Positions 42,865 through 51,460 of a stretch of 64,000 bases of DNA are shown here, piece by piece; positions within the stretch are counted from its first letter, which is position 1; each line of letters begins with the position of its first letter. Source of the stretch: Lentzea xinjiangensis (GTDB lineage Bacteria > Actinomycetota > Actinomycetes > Mycobacteriales > Pseudonocardiaceae); assembly GCF_900110955.1 (NCBI RefSeq), contig NZ_FOFR01000001.1, positions 418,410 through 482,409 of the forward strand, in the 5' to 3' direction. Position numbers and translations under genes: made by a program. The notes under the pieces were generated by a model. That model was not told the origin of the DNA. It did not search any database and worked only from the letters and a program-made list of their open reading frames with translations.

Positions 42865-43992
42865 TTGGACCGCGACCGCGAGTTCGGGGAGTTCGTCGAC
42901 GCACGCGCTCTCGTCATGCGCCGCACGGCATACCTGCTGTGCGGCGACTGGCACCGCGCCGAAGACATCGTCCAGTCCGCGTTGATCAAGCTGTACGTGG
43001 CCTGGTCGCGCGTGCGCAAGGACAGCGTGGACGCCTACGCGCGCAAAGTGCTGGTGCGCACCGCCATCGACGAGACCCGGCGCGGGTTCTTCCAGCGCGA
43101 ACGCATCGTCGACGCCGTGCCCGAACGCGCCGTCACGGACTCGGCCTCCGACCTCGACCTGCGCCAGGCGCTCGACGCCCTGCCACCGGGGCAACGCGCC
43201 GTCGTCGTGCTGCGGTACTGGGAGGACCTGAGCGTCACCGAGACCGCCCGCATCCTCGGCAGGACGGAGGGCACGGTGAAGAGCCAGGCGGCCAAGGGGC
43301 TGGCGGCGTTGCGCGAGCTGCTGGAGGACGAGCCGAAGCTGCGGATCTACCGCTCCGAGGTCATCCGCAAGGGCAAGACGAAGCTCGCCCGCAGGCGGGC
43401 CGCCATCGCGACGGCCGTGGCGTTCGTGCTGCTGGCCGGGGCGGGCATGGGCGGATACCTCGTCGCGGTGCCGCACGAGGCAGCGGCGCCGGCGATGTCG
43501 GACTCAGGTGGCGCGTTCGACCGCAACGCCGAGTTGACCGCAATCCTGCGTGAGGCGGACATCGTGCCCTCGGGTGTCACCGCGGGGGACGTGGGTGGGG
43601 TCAAGGCGCTGACCTTCTACTCGGACGGCGAGGACGCCCGGCGCGCGATGGCGCGGCTCACCGACTCCAAGGGCACGGGCGGGCTCACGATCGAACTCCT
43701 CCGGGGGAAGACCTACGAAACCAGCTGTGACCTGGTCTCGGGCGACTTCTGCCAGTTCGACCGCGTGAACGGCATCGCGGTCGTGACCTACCGCGAGCGC
43801 AGGGACGGCACGGTCATGTGGGTGGCGGAGGCGAGCCGGTCGGACCACAGCGCCATCCGCGTGGTGAGCGATCAGTTCGGCGCGTACGACCCCGGCCAGC
43901 CCGGCAGCGGCACCCGGGCCACGCGGCCGGAACCGGTCCTCGGCCGCGAGGCGCTGATAAAGATCGCGACGCTGCCGGGACTGACCTACTAG
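42865..43992 (+). CDS. SigE-family ECF sigma factor fused to membrane/extracytoplasmic domain
   Basis: A continuous 375-residue frame. Residues 1-160 are an ECF sigma factor (MRRTAYLLCGDWHRAED in region 2; LPPGQRAVVVLRYWEDLSV and GRTEGTVKSQAAKGL in region 4). A basic linker (IRKGKTKLARRRA) leads to one membrane helix (about 182-203) and an extracytoplasmic domain with two cysteines (CDLVSGDFC). At the other two loci these parts are separate genes. TTG at 42865 follows GAGGAGGGGG. The sigma domain would be held at the membrane unless released, for example by proteolysis. Confidence 0.85.
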   Translation: MDRDREFGEFVDARALVMRRTAYLLCGDWHRAEDIVQSALIKLYVAWSRVRKDSVDAYARKVLVRTAIDETRRGFFQRERIVDAVPERAVTDSASDLDLRQALDALPPGQRAVVVLRYWEDLSVTETARILGRTEGTVKSQAAKGLAALRELLEDEPKLRIYRSEVIRKGKTKLARRRAAIATAVAFVLLAGAGMGGYLVAVPHEAAAPAMSDSGGAFDRNAELTAILREADIVPSGVTAGDVGGVKALTFYSDGEDARRAMARLTDSKGTGGLTIELLRGKTYETSCDLVSGDFCQFDRVNGIAVVTYRERRDGTVMWVAEASRSDHSAIRVVSDQFGAYDPGQPGSGTRATRPEPVLGREALIKIATLPGLTY

Positions 43993-43995
43993 CCT
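43990..43995 (+). promoter_or_regulatory. leaderless -10 box (TAGCCT) of the arfB-like gene
   Basis: TAGCCT ends seven bases before the GTG at 44003. Its first three bases are the stop codon of the sigma fusion gene. Confidence 0.55.
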
Positions 43996-44002
43996 TCGAG
44001 GT

Positions 44003-44431
44003 GTGGACGACGTGACCGTGACGAGGACGCTGGTGATACCGGCGTCCGAGTTGCGCGAGCGCTTCTCCAGGTCGGGTGGGCCGGGCGGGCAGGGCGTGAA
44101 CACGGCGGACAGCCGGGTGGAGCTCTCGTTCGACGTGGCTGCCTCGCCGTCGATCCCCGCGCACCTCAAGAGCCGCATGCTCGACCGGTTGCAGAACCGG
44201 CTGGTCGACGGCGTCCTCACGATCGCCGCGTCCGAGCACCGCGCGCAGTTGCAGAACCGCGCCGCCGCACGGGAACGCCTCGCCGCGGTCCTGAGGGCCG
44301 CGGCAGCGCCGCCACCGCCGGTGCGCAGGCCCACGAAACCCAGCCGTGGAGCCAAAGAACGCCGCATCGCCGAGAAGAAACGACGCGGCGACACCAAACG
44401 CGGCCGTGGCCGGTCAGGCTCCTGGGACTAG
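44003..44431 (+). CDS. arfB: ArfB/YaeJ-like peptidyl-tRNA hydrolase, ribosome rescue
   Basis: A 142-residue class I release-factor-like protein without codon-recognition domains. The catalytic GGQ (residues 28-30) is in SGGPGGQGVNTADSRVEL; the C-terminal tail is highly basic (AKERRIAEKKRRGDTKRGR), the part that enters the empty mRNA channel of stalled ribosomes. It releases peptides from non-stop ribosomes. GTG start is set by the leaderless box. The end overlaps the opposing response regulator gene by 18 bases. Confidence 0.9.
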   Translation: MDDVTVTRTLVIPASELRERFSRSGGPGGQGVNTADSRVELSFDVAASPSIPAHLKSRMLDRLQNRLVDGVLTIAASEHRAQLQNRAAARERLAAVLRAAAAPPPPVRRPTKPSRGAKERRIAEKKRRGDTKRGRGRSGSWD

Positions 44432-45085
44432 GGCGTAGATCCGTTCGGGCCGTCCGGTCCCGCCGTACCGCAACCGGACCTCAGCGCGTCCCGCCGACAC
44501 GAAGTGCTCCAGGTACCTGCGCGCACTGACCCTGGCCACGCCGGTCGACGAGGCGCACTCCGACGCCGAGAGCCCGTCCGGGTGCGACCGCAGCGCGCTC
44601 TCCACGAGTCGCGCGGTCTCCGGCGTCAACCCCTTGGGCAGCAACGGTTTCGAGGTCGGCCGAGCACCGAACACCTGGTCCACGTCGGCTTGCGCGGCCG
44701 TGCGCAGGCCGTGCAGCTTCTCCCGCAACGACGCGAAGTGCGCGAGCTGGTCGCGCAGGGCGGAGTAGTCGAACGGCTTGATCAGGTAGTGCAGGACGCC
44801 ACCGCGCATCGCGCCGCGCACGGTGTCGACGTCGGTCGCGGCGGTGATCACGATGACGTCCACCTCCTCGTTGGCGCGCAACGACTTCAGCACTTCCAGC
44901 CCGCTCTGGTCCGGCAGGTAGACGTCGAGCAGCACGAGGTCGGGTTTCAGCGAGGCCACCAGCCGCAGGGCGTCCGCGCCGTTGTGCGCGACGCCGACGA
45001 CCTCGAAACCGTCCGTGCGCGCGACGTAGCCGCTGTGGACCTTGGCCACCATGAAGTCGTCGTCGACGACCAGCACCCGGATCAC
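44414..45085 (-). CDS. CitB/DcuR-family response regulator
   Basis: A 223-residue two-component regulator. The receiver has the acidic pair VVDDDF, phospho-acceptor Asp54 in LLDVYLPD, ITAAT and the lysine of LIKPFD. The C-terminal helix-turn-helix (GLSASECASSTGVARVSAR) is of the CitB/DcuR type. GTG overlaps the sensor kinase stop (GTGA). It should activate the divergent tricarboxylate transporter genes. Confidence 0.9.
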   Translation of the reverse strand: MIRVLVVDDDFMVAKVHSGYVARTDGFEVVGVAHNGADALRLVASLKPDLVLLDVYLPDQSGLEVLKSLRANEEVDVIVITAATDVDTVRGAMRGGVLHYLIKPFDYSALRDQLAHFASLREKLHGLRTAAQADVDQVFGARPTSKPLLPKGLTPETARLVESALRSHPDGLSASECASSTGVARVSARRYLEHFVSAGRAEVRLRYGGTGRPERIYALVPGA

Positions 45086-46620
45086 CAGGGCAGCCTTGCC
45101 GTGAAGACCGAACCCGACACGCTCACCGAGCCCCCGCGCCGCAGGCACGCCCGTCGGATGAGCGCGAGCCCGATGCCGCGTTCACCGTGTGATGCCGCCT
45201 TGGTCGTGAACCCGTGCCGGAACACCTCCTCCACGAGTTCCGGCGCCACTCCCGGGCCGGAGTCGCGCACCACGACCTGGACCTCGTCGTCCACCTGCAT
45301 CACACCCACCTCGATCCACTTGCCGGCTCCGCCGGGGGCGCCGAGCGAGCTCAGCGCGTCCAGCGCGTTGTCGACGAGATTTCCCAGCACCATCACCAGG
45401 TCCGCGGACAACGCGTCGTCGACGCGGCCCAGCGCGCTGTCCGGGGCGAGCCGCAGCCGCGTGCCGCGTTCGGCCGCGAGGGACGCCTTGGCGATCAGCA
45501 GCGCCGCCACGGCGGGGTCGCCGATCGACGAGCTCACCTCGGTCCGCCACTGGTCCTGCGCCGAGCTGAGCTGGTGGATGTAGTTGGTGACCTCGTCGTA
45601 CTCCTTCAGGGCGATCAGCCCGGCGATCGTGTGCAGCCGGTTCGCGAACTCGTGCGCCTGCGCCCGCAGCGTGTCCGTCGCGTGCTGCGAGGCGTCGAGC
45701 TCGTGTTGCAGCGCGAGGAGTTCCGTGCGGTCCCGCAGCGTCACGACCGCGCCGGCGCCGTCGATCGGCATGCGGTTCAACGTGAGCACGACACCCTGCC
45801 GCAGCACGAGCTGGTCGACGCCCGTCGCCCGGCCGGTCAGCACGTCGCGCAGCCGGTCGTTGAGCTCCAGCTCCTCGACCGAGCGGCCGACGGCGTTCTC
45901 CGGCAACGCCAGCAGGTCGCTCGCGTGGTCGTTGACCAGCGTGATCCGGTTCTGCCCGTCGAGGCCGACGACGCCCTCCCGGATGCCGTGCAGCAACGCC
46001 TCGCGGTTCTCTACCAGCGCGGTGATCTCGTGCGGTTCCAGCCCGAGCGTCTGGTTCTTCACCCGCCGGGCCAGCAGCAACGAGCCGGTGACGCCGATGA
46101 GCAGCGCGATGGCCAGGTAGCGCAGGACGTCGACGGGCTGCTCCAGCGCGCCCGCGAAGATCCCCGGCTCCTCGGCGCCCGCGATCACCATCCCGTTGAC
46201 CCGGCGGCTCACCGGGTCGAACACCGGGACGTGCGCCTCGATCGAGTCGCCGGTCGTCCCCGTCCAGGCCCTGCCCTCCAGCGCCGTGGTCCGGGTGTCC
46301 GCGGTGGTCCCGATCTGGGCGGGGTCCGGCGAGGCGATCACGAGCCCGCGGGCGTCGAGGATCAGCACGTACGAGGCGCCGGACAGGCTGCGGGCCGTCT
46401 CCGCGGGCGCGGACAGCTCCCGCCAGTTGCCCATCCGCTCCTGCACCAGCGAGTTGGCCGCCACGGTCTCCGCGACGGACAGCATCCGGCGTTCCTCGTT
46501 GGAGCGAAAGTTGTTGCCCGTCTGGACGACTGTCAGCGCGCCCACTGCGCACAGTAGCAACGTCACGACTAGGAGTTGCCAGGCGAGGAGCTGACTGGCC
46601 AGGGAACGGCGATGGCGCAC
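45082..46620 (-). CDS. CitA/DcuS-family sensor histidine kinase
   Basis: A 512-residue membrane kinase. Two membrane segments (about 13-33 and 173-193) enclose an extracytoplasmic PAS-like sensor domain of the CitA/DcuS type that binds di- or tricarboxylates. A cytosolic PAS domain (REGVVGLDGQNRITLVND) precedes the H-box HEFANRLHTIAGL and the ATPase boxes LGNLVDNALDA, DSGPGV and GERGIGLALI. GTG at 46620 follows GGGAGGTG. It is divergent from tctC, its likely target operon. Confidence 0.9.
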   Translation of the reverse strand: MRHRRSLASQLLAWQLLVVTLLLCAVGALTVVQTGNNFRSNEERRMLSVAETVAANSLVQERMGNWRELSAPAETARSLSGASYVLILDARGLVIASPDPAQIGTTADTRTTALEGRAWTGTTGDSIEAHVPVFDPVSRRVNGMVIAGAEEPGIFAGALEQPVDVLRYLAIALLIGVTGSLLLARRVKNQTLGLEPHEITALVENREALLHGIREGVVGLDGQNRITLVNDHASDLLALPENAVGRSVEELELNDRLRDVLTGRATGVDQLVLRQGVVLTLNRMPIDGAGAVVTLRDRTELLALQHELDASQHATDTLRAQAHEFANRLHTIAGLIALKEYDEVTNYIHQLSSAQDQWRTEVSSSIGDPAVAALLIAKASLAAERGTRLRLAPDSALGRVDDALSADLVMVLGNLVDNALDALSSLGAPGGAGKWIEVGVMQVDDEVQVVVRDSGPGVAPELVEEVFRHGFTTKAASHGERGIGLALIRRACLRRGGSVSVSGSVFTARLPW

Positions 46621-46732
46621 GACACCTCCCGTGACCAGAAAGACCGAAAGAACCCTTAGAAGCGCAAGAGCGACATCAAGGTTTACACGAGTGCAACATG
46701 TCCAACCACGCGGACGAGAGGCGGGGATCACA

Positions 46733-47719
46733 GTGTCGGTGAAGGTGTGGGTGTCGGTGGCGACGGCGTTGCTCGCCGTCCTGCTGGTGCCACCGCTGCT
46801 GACGCCGGGTGCGGACAGCGGTGAGAGCGGCCAGGTGCGCTCGTTGCGGGTGCTGGTGCCGAACGCGCCCGGCGGTGGCTACGACATCACCGCCCGCACG
46901 GCGGCCAAGGCCATGGAGGACGCCGACCTGTTGCGCAACGCCGAGGTGTTCAACCTCCCCGGCGCCGGTGGCACGGTCGGCCTCGGCCGCACGGTCGGCG
47001 AGCGCGGCAACGGCAAGCTGATCATGTCGATGGGCCTGGGCGTCGTCGGCGCGGTGTACACGAACAAGTCGCCCAGCTCGCTGCTCGACACCACCCCGAT
47101 CGCGAAGCTGATCGAGGAACCGGACATCGTCGTGGTCGGCAAGGACTCGCCGTACACGTCGATGCAGCAGCTCGTGGACGCGTGGAAGGCGAACCCCGGC
47201 ACCGTGACCGTCGGCGGCGGCTCGGCTCCGGGCGGACCGGACCACCTGGCGCCGATGCTGATCGCCAAGGCCGTGGGACTGCCGCCCAAGACGGTCAACT
47301 ACATCCCGTTCGACGGCGGTGGCGAGCTGCTGGCGTCCGTGCTGGGCGGCAAGGTCGCGTTCGGCGTCTCCGGCGTCGGCGAGTACCGCGACCAGATCCA
47401 GGCCGGCACGTTGCGGGTGCTCGCGGTGACGAGCGGGGACCGCATCCCCGGCATCGACGCGCCGACGCTGCGGCAGTCCGGTGTGGACGTCGAGTTCACC
47501 AACTGGCGCGGCATCGTCGCGCCGCCGGGCATCTCCGACACCGACCGCGCCAAGCTGGTCGAGGTGTTCACGCGGCTGCAGAAGACGCCGCAGTGGGCAG
47601 AAGCGTTGCAGCGCAACGGCTGGACCGACGCCTTCGCGCCGGGGGACGAGTTCAGGACCTTCCTGGAGAACGAGAACAAGCGGGTGGCAACGGTGCTGAA
47701 GGACTTGGGGCTGGCATGA
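46733..47719 (+). CDS. tctC: tripartite tricarboxylate transporter substrate-binding protein
   Basis: A 328-residue exported protein of the TctC/Bug family. After a signal segment (KVWVSVATALLAVLLVPP) come LRVLVPNAPGGGYDITAR and NLPGAGGTVG, the carboxylate-binding loops of the family. It captures citrate-like acids for TctAB. GTG 46733 lies nine bases after GGCGGGG. The stop overlaps tctB (ATGA). The 112-base divergent gap to the sensor gene should carry the operators; AGAAAGACC/CGAAAGAAC is a possible direct repeat there. Confidence 0.92.
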   Translation: MSVKVWVSVATALLAVLLVPPLLTPGADSGESGQVRSLRVLVPNAPGGGYDITARTAAKAMEDADLLRNAEVFNLPGAGGTVGLGRTVGERGNGKLIMSMGLGVVGAVYTNKSPSSLLDTTPIAKLIEEPDIVVVGKDSPYTSMQQLVDAWKANPGTVTVGGGSAPGGPDHLAPMLIAKAVGLPPKTVNYIPFDGGGELLASVLGGKVAFGVSGVGEYRDQIQAGTLRVLAVTSGDRIPGIDAPTLRQSGVDVEFTNWRGIVAPPGISDTDRAKLVEVFTRLQKTPQWAEALQRNGWTDAFAPGDEFRTFLENENKRVATVLKDLGLA

Positions 47720-48252
47720 CGACCGACACGGCAAGGGAGCCGGAGGCGGGGCGGGAGCCGCGAGGCTGGTTCCGCGAACACTCCGAACTGGGCATCTGCG
47801 CGGTGCTGGTCGTGCTCGGCCTGCTGGTGCTGACCGACGCGCTGCGCATCCCCACCGACTTCGCCCAGCGCGGCCCGGTCGGCCCGAAGGCGGTGCCGGT
47901 CCTGGTCGGTTCGCTGCTGCTGGTCGTCGCGGTGCTGCTCGCCCGCGACGTGCTGCGCGGCGGCCGCGGCGAGGCGGAGACCGGCGAGGACGTCGACCTG
48001 TCCGCACCGGCCGACTGGCGCACGGTGCTGCTGCTGTGCGGCGCGTTCCTCGCGAACGCCGCGCTGATCGGCGTGGTCGGGTTCCCGATCTCCGGCGCGA
48101 TCCTGTTCTGGGGCGCGGCCTACGCGCTCGGCAGCAGGGCCTACGTCCGCGACCCGCTGATCGCCGCCGGCCTGTCGGTCCTGACCTTCGCGGTGTTCAA
48201 CAACCTGCTCGGCGTCCCGCTCCCCGGTGGCCCGTTGATGGAGGTGTTCTAG
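47716..48252 (+). CDS. tctB: tripartite tricarboxylate transporter TctB family protein
   Basis: A 178-residue small membrane subunit with four hydrophobic segments (about residues 26-42, 61-77, 103-121 and 125-165, the last probably two). It partners the large TctA permease. Overlaps tctC by four bases and is followed directly, with no gap, by tctA. Confidence 0.9.
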   Translation: MTTDTAREPEAGREPRGWFREHSELGICAVLVVLGLLVLTDALRIPTDFAQRGPVGPKAVPVLVGSLLLVVAVLLARDVLRGGRGEAETGEDVDLSAPADWRTVLLLCGAFLANAALIGVVGFPISGAILFWGAAYALGSRAYVRDPLIAAGLSVLTFAVFNNLLGVPLPGGPLMEVF

Positions 48253-49770
48253 GTGGAACAACTGCTCGACGGCTTCGCGACCGCGCTGACGCCGACCCAC
48301 CTGCTGTTCGCCGCGATCGGCGTGCTGCTCGGCACCGCGATCGGCGTCCTGCCGGGCATCGGCCCGGCGATGGCGGTGGCACTGCTGCTGCCCGTCACCT
48401 ACGGCATGGAGCCGACCGGCGCGTTCATCATGTTCGCGGGCATCTACTACGGCGGCATGTTCGGCGGCTCGACCACGTCGATCCTGCTGAACACGCCGGG
48501 TGAGAGCGCCGCCGTCGTCACCGCGTTCGAAGGCAATCCCATGGCCCGCAGGGGACGTGGGGCGCAAGCGCTTGCCGCCGCCGCCATCGGCCACTTCATC
48601 GGCGGGATCATCGGCACGATCCTCATCGTGCTGCTGGCGCCGTTCGTGGCGAAGCACGCCGTCGACATCGGCGCGCCCGACCTGTTCGCGATCATGGTGC
48701 TGGCGTTCATCGCGGTGACGTCCGTGCTGGGCGCCTCGCGGATCCGCGGCGTGGCGTCGCTGCTCATCGGTCTGACCCTGGGCCTGGTCGGCCTGGACGA
48801 GATGACCGGCCAGCAGCGCCTCACGTTCGGCTCGCTGCACCTGGCCGACGGCATCGACGTGATCGTCGTCGCGGTGGCGCTGTTCGCGGTGGGCGAGGCC
48901 CTGTGGGTGGCGGCCCACCTGCGCCGCAAGCCGTTCACGCCGATCCCGGTCGGCCGTCCGTGGCTCTCGCGCGGCGACCTGAAGCGCACCTGGAAGCCGT
49001 GGCTGCGCGGCCCGGTGATCGGCTTCCCGTTCGGCGCGATCCCGGCCGGCGGCGCGGAGATCCCCACCTTCCTGTCGTACGTGGCGGAGAAGCGGCTCTC
49101 CCGGCACAGGGACGAGTTCGGCAAGGGCGCGATCGAGGGCGTCGCGGGCCCGGAGTCGACGGCCTCCGCCTCGGCCGCGGGCACCCTGGTCACGATGCTG
49201 ACGCTGGGCCTGCCGACCACCGCGGTCGCGGCCGTGATGCTCGCCGCGTTCCAGACGTACGGCATCCAGCCCGGTCCGCTGCTCTTCCAGCGCGAAGCCG
49301 GCCTGGTGTGGGCGTTGATCGCGTCGCTGTTCATCGGCCTGACGCTGCTGCTGGTGCTGAACCTCCCGCTGGCGCCGTTGTGGGCGAAGCTGCTGCGCAT
49401 CCCGCGGCCGTACCTGTACGCGGGCATCCTGTTCTTCGCCTCCGTCGGTGCCTACGCGGTGAACGCGGACATCTTCGACCTGCTGCTGATGTTCGTGATC
49501 GGCGTGCTGGGCTTCGGCATGCGCCGCTACGGCCTGCCGGTGCTGCCCGCGATCATCGGCGTGATCCTCGGCCCGGCCGCGGAACAGCAGATGCGCCGCT
49601 CGCTGCAGCTCTCCGACGGCTCGCTGACCGGCCTGGTGAACAGCCCGATGGCGGTCATCGTCTACGTGGTCGTCCTGGTGATCGTGTTCTTCCCGCTGAT
49701 CAGGAAGTTCCTGCCGAAGCCGGCGCCGCCCGCCGCTCCCGCGCGGGACCGGGAGGAGATCGACGCCTGA
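48253..49770 (+). CDS. tctA: tripartite tricarboxylate transporter permease
   Basis: A 505-residue membrane protein with about 11-12 hydrophobic segments. Family motifs are [40 protein letters not shown] and, in the second half, PGPLLF and ADIFDLLLM. It imports tricarboxylates with TctB and TctC using an ion gradient. GTG start immediately after the tctB stop. A hairpin terminator lies 14 bases after the stop. Confidence 0.94.
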   Translation: MEQLLDGFATALTPTHLLFAAIGVLLGTAIGVLPGIGPAMAVALLLPVTYGMEPTGAFIMFAGIYYGGMFGGSTTSILLNTPGESAAVVTAFEGNPMARRGRGAQALAAAAIGHFIGGIIGTILIVLLAPFVAKHAVDIGAPDLFAIMVLAFIAVTSVLGASRIRGVASLLIGLTLGLVGLDEMTGQQRLTFGSLHLADGIDVIVVAVALFAVGEALWVAAHLRRKPFTPIPVGRPWLSRGDLKRTWKPWLRGPVIGFPFGAIPAGGAEIPTFLSYVAEKRLSRHRDEFGKGAIEGVAGPESTASASAAGTLVTMLTLGLPTTAVAAVMLAAFQTYGIQPGPLLFQREAGLVWALIASLFIGLTLLLVLNLPLAPLWAKLLRIPRPYLYAGILFFASVGAYAVNADIFDLLLMFVIGVLGFGMRRYGLPVLPAIIGVILGPAAEQQMRRSLQLSDGSLTGLVNSPMAVIVYVVVLVIVFFPLIRKFLPKPAPPAAPARDREEIDA

Positions 49771-49783
49771 CCGCGGCACAGGA

Positions 49784-49812
49784 GGCCCCCGCCCGGCACC
49801 CGAGCGGGGGCC
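49784..49812 (+). terminator. hairpin terminator between tctA and the convergent HTH gene
   Basis: GGCCCCCGC (49784-49792) pairs with GCGGGGGCC (49804-49812) over an 11-base loop. It sits between two convergent genes whose stops are 46 bases apart. Confidence 0.75.
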
Positions 49813-49815
49813 CTC

Positions 49816-50283
49816 TCACGTCCTGCCTGCCGTGAGCCCCGCCCGTTCGCGCAACGTCGCCCACAGCTCCATCACGCGGGCCACCTGCTGCTCGGGCAGT
49901 CCGCAGATCGTCACGAACGTGCGGACCTGGTGGGGCTTCGTCGGCAGCTTCCCGCGCCGGAGCAGCGAGTAGACCTGGCTGCGCGGCAGCACCCCGCCCG
50001 CCCGGCGGGAGATCTCCGGCAGCGTCAGCCCCGACCGCACGCGGACCGTCCGCAGCAGCTCGATGAACTCGGCCTCGGTCGCGGCCCGCAGCTCGGCCGC
50101 CGACGTCGCGACCAACGGCCGCACCGGCTCGTGGCCGAGGCCGAGCTCGGCCGCGAGGAGGGCGTTCACCTCGCGGTACGCCGCGATCGCCTCCGACCGC
50201 GGCCCCGGCCTCGCCAGCCCGGCCACGAGCTGCGACCAGAGCCGGTTCAGGCGCTCGAGCGGGTCGCCCTCCGGGTGGCTCAT
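49816..50283 (-). CDS. small helix-turn-helix protein
   Basis: A 155-residue protein with an N-terminal helical part (about 1-75) and a C-terminal XRE-like helix-turn-helix (FIELLRTVRVRSGLTLPEIS, then RRAGGVLPRSQVYSLL). The closing segment (FVTICGLPEQQVARVMELW) is seen in many actinobacterial HTH proteins of unknown target. ATG at 50283 overlaps the stop of the upstream membrane protein (ATGA). It shares the fold type of the gene at 50817. Confidence 0.8.
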   Translation of the reverse strand: MSHPEGDPLERLNRLWSQLVAGLARPGPRSEAIAAYREVNALLAAELGLGHEPVRPLVATSAAELRAATEAEFIELLRTVRVRSGLTLPEISRRAGGVLPRSQVYSLLRRGKLPTKPHQVRTFVTICGLPEQQVARVMELWATLRERAGLTAGRT

Positions 50284-50546
50284 CGCTGGTCGTCCTGCCA
50301 GAACACCACCGGGTTCGCCGGCGGCAGCGGACCGAACCTCGCGCTGAACGGCCGGCTGCGGCTCACCGTGGCGGTCACGGCCAGAAGGGCGCTCGCGGTG
50401 GCGACGGCGATGACCGGTGAGTAGCCGTACGCGATCATCCAGCCGGTGAAGACGAACGCGGTCACCGCGAGCACGACGATGCCGGTGCCGGAGGTGGAGC
50501 ACCGCCGGCGTGCGTGAGCTGCCCCGGTGGGAGGGGTGGGGGTCAT
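50280..50546 (-). CDS. small two-helix membrane protein
   Basis: An 88-residue protein with two hydrophobic segments (about 21-40 and 43-62, GIVVLAVTAFVFTGWMIAYG and IAVATASALLAVTAT), a basic N-terminus and a C-terminus ending VVFWQDDQR. It is co-translated with the downstream HTH protein. No known family; possibly a membrane partner of that regulator. Confidence 0.7.
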   Translation of the reverse strand: MTPTPPTGAAHARRRCSTSGTGIVVLAVTAFVFTGWMIAYGYSPVIAVATASALLAVTATVSRSRPFSARFGPLPPANPVVFWQDDQR

Positions 50547-50816
50547 GCGAACTCCTGATAGGCGTGCGAACGATTCGAGAACACGGAAAGCCGGAGTCGT
50601 GGAAAGCGTCGATGCGGGCTTCAGATGTCACCGCGGGACTCCGCGACATAACGGCTCGACCGCGATTCTGTCACTCACACGGGTGACCGCCAACTGATTC
50701 GCCGTCCAGGTTTTCCCAGGGGCGGAACGACGATGTGCGAAGCCGTCCAACGTCGTCCAATTGACCAGTTTTTGTCATTTGATTGCGCGGCGCGTCCGGT
50801 TGCCACCGAATGGTCG

Positions 50817-51143
50817 TCACGCGCTCCGCTGGCCGGGATCGTCGTCCCGGGGCTGGTCGAACCGCAGCCGCTGCCACTGCTCCACCCACTCGCCGAGCGC
50901 GGTGGCCGGCACGTCGCACGCGGCGAGGAACGCCCGCAACTGGTCCTCCCGCTTCGGGAAACGTTCAGTGCACAGCGCGTGAGCGGTGCTCTTCGGCAGG
51001 GTCAGGCCACCCGCGTTGGCCGACACCCGCTGGTACGACAGCCCTCTGGAGAGCCGGAGCTGGTTGAGCGCGCCGACGAACTCGACGCGGTTGGTGGCGC
51101 GGCATGCCGTCGCGAACGGACTGTCGTCCTCGCTGGGCGACAT
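50817..51143 (-). CDS. small XRE-like DNA-binding protein
   Basis: A 108-residue protein with a lambda-repressor-like helix-turn-helix: FVGALNQLRLSRGLSYQRVS, then NAGGLTLPKSTAHALCT, and a closing helix ending VEQWQRLRF. ATG at 51143. An inverted repeat is found 30 bases upstream. The 270-base gap between this gene and 50546 shows no gene; it includes an AT-rich stretch near 50760-50785 with no clear signal. Confidence 0.78.
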   Translation of the reverse strand: MSPSEDDSPFATACRATNRVEFVGALNQLRLSRGLSYQRVSANAGGLTLPKSTAHALCTERFPKREDQLRAFLAACDVPATALGEWVEQWQRLRFDQPRDDDPGQRSA

Positions 51144-51460
51144 CGTGTCGGTCCTCCTGCTGCGGCGTTCTCGTTCATTACCGCGCCGGTTGTAACGAAC
51201 TGGACCGCGGCGGCGAGAAAGAGAACGTTGTTCGACTGGTGGACGCGGATACTACCTGCGCGTCCCGCACCTTTGTCGAACCGATGACGCGCACCCGGAT
51301 ATTCCATGATCACTATTAGCCCGGGGTTTTCAGCAGGACAATCGTTCGCTTAGTTCATCCGCCGAGATCAGCGAGCCGACGGCGGGAGAATTGGTTCGTA
51401 CCAGCTCACGGCGACCACCCCGTCCGCGGACGCGGACGAGGCGGTCGCGGGGGCGGCGGG
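51144..51460. other. 317-base intergenic region without a convincing gene
   Basis: No reading frame here has the codon pattern of its neighbours. It holds the inverted repeat at 51173-51200, a more AT-rich stretch near 51296-51350 that could carry the promoter of the XRE-like gene or the end of the iolA transcript, and GC-rich sequence after 51390. Confidence 0.5.
51173..51200. promoter_or_regulatory. inverted repeat upstream of XRE-like gene, candidate operator
   Basis: GTTCATTAC (51173-51181) and GTAACGAAC (51192-51200) match as inverted arms at eight of nine positions, with a 10-base gap. It lies 30-57 bases upstream of the XRE-like start. Confidence 0.4.

Noticed and set aside
47299..49779. 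An 826-codon minus-strand frame opposite tctCBA
   Set aside because: Composition is typical antisense shadow (Gln/Arg/His/Asp-rich) and the plus strand encodes three recognisable transporter subunits.
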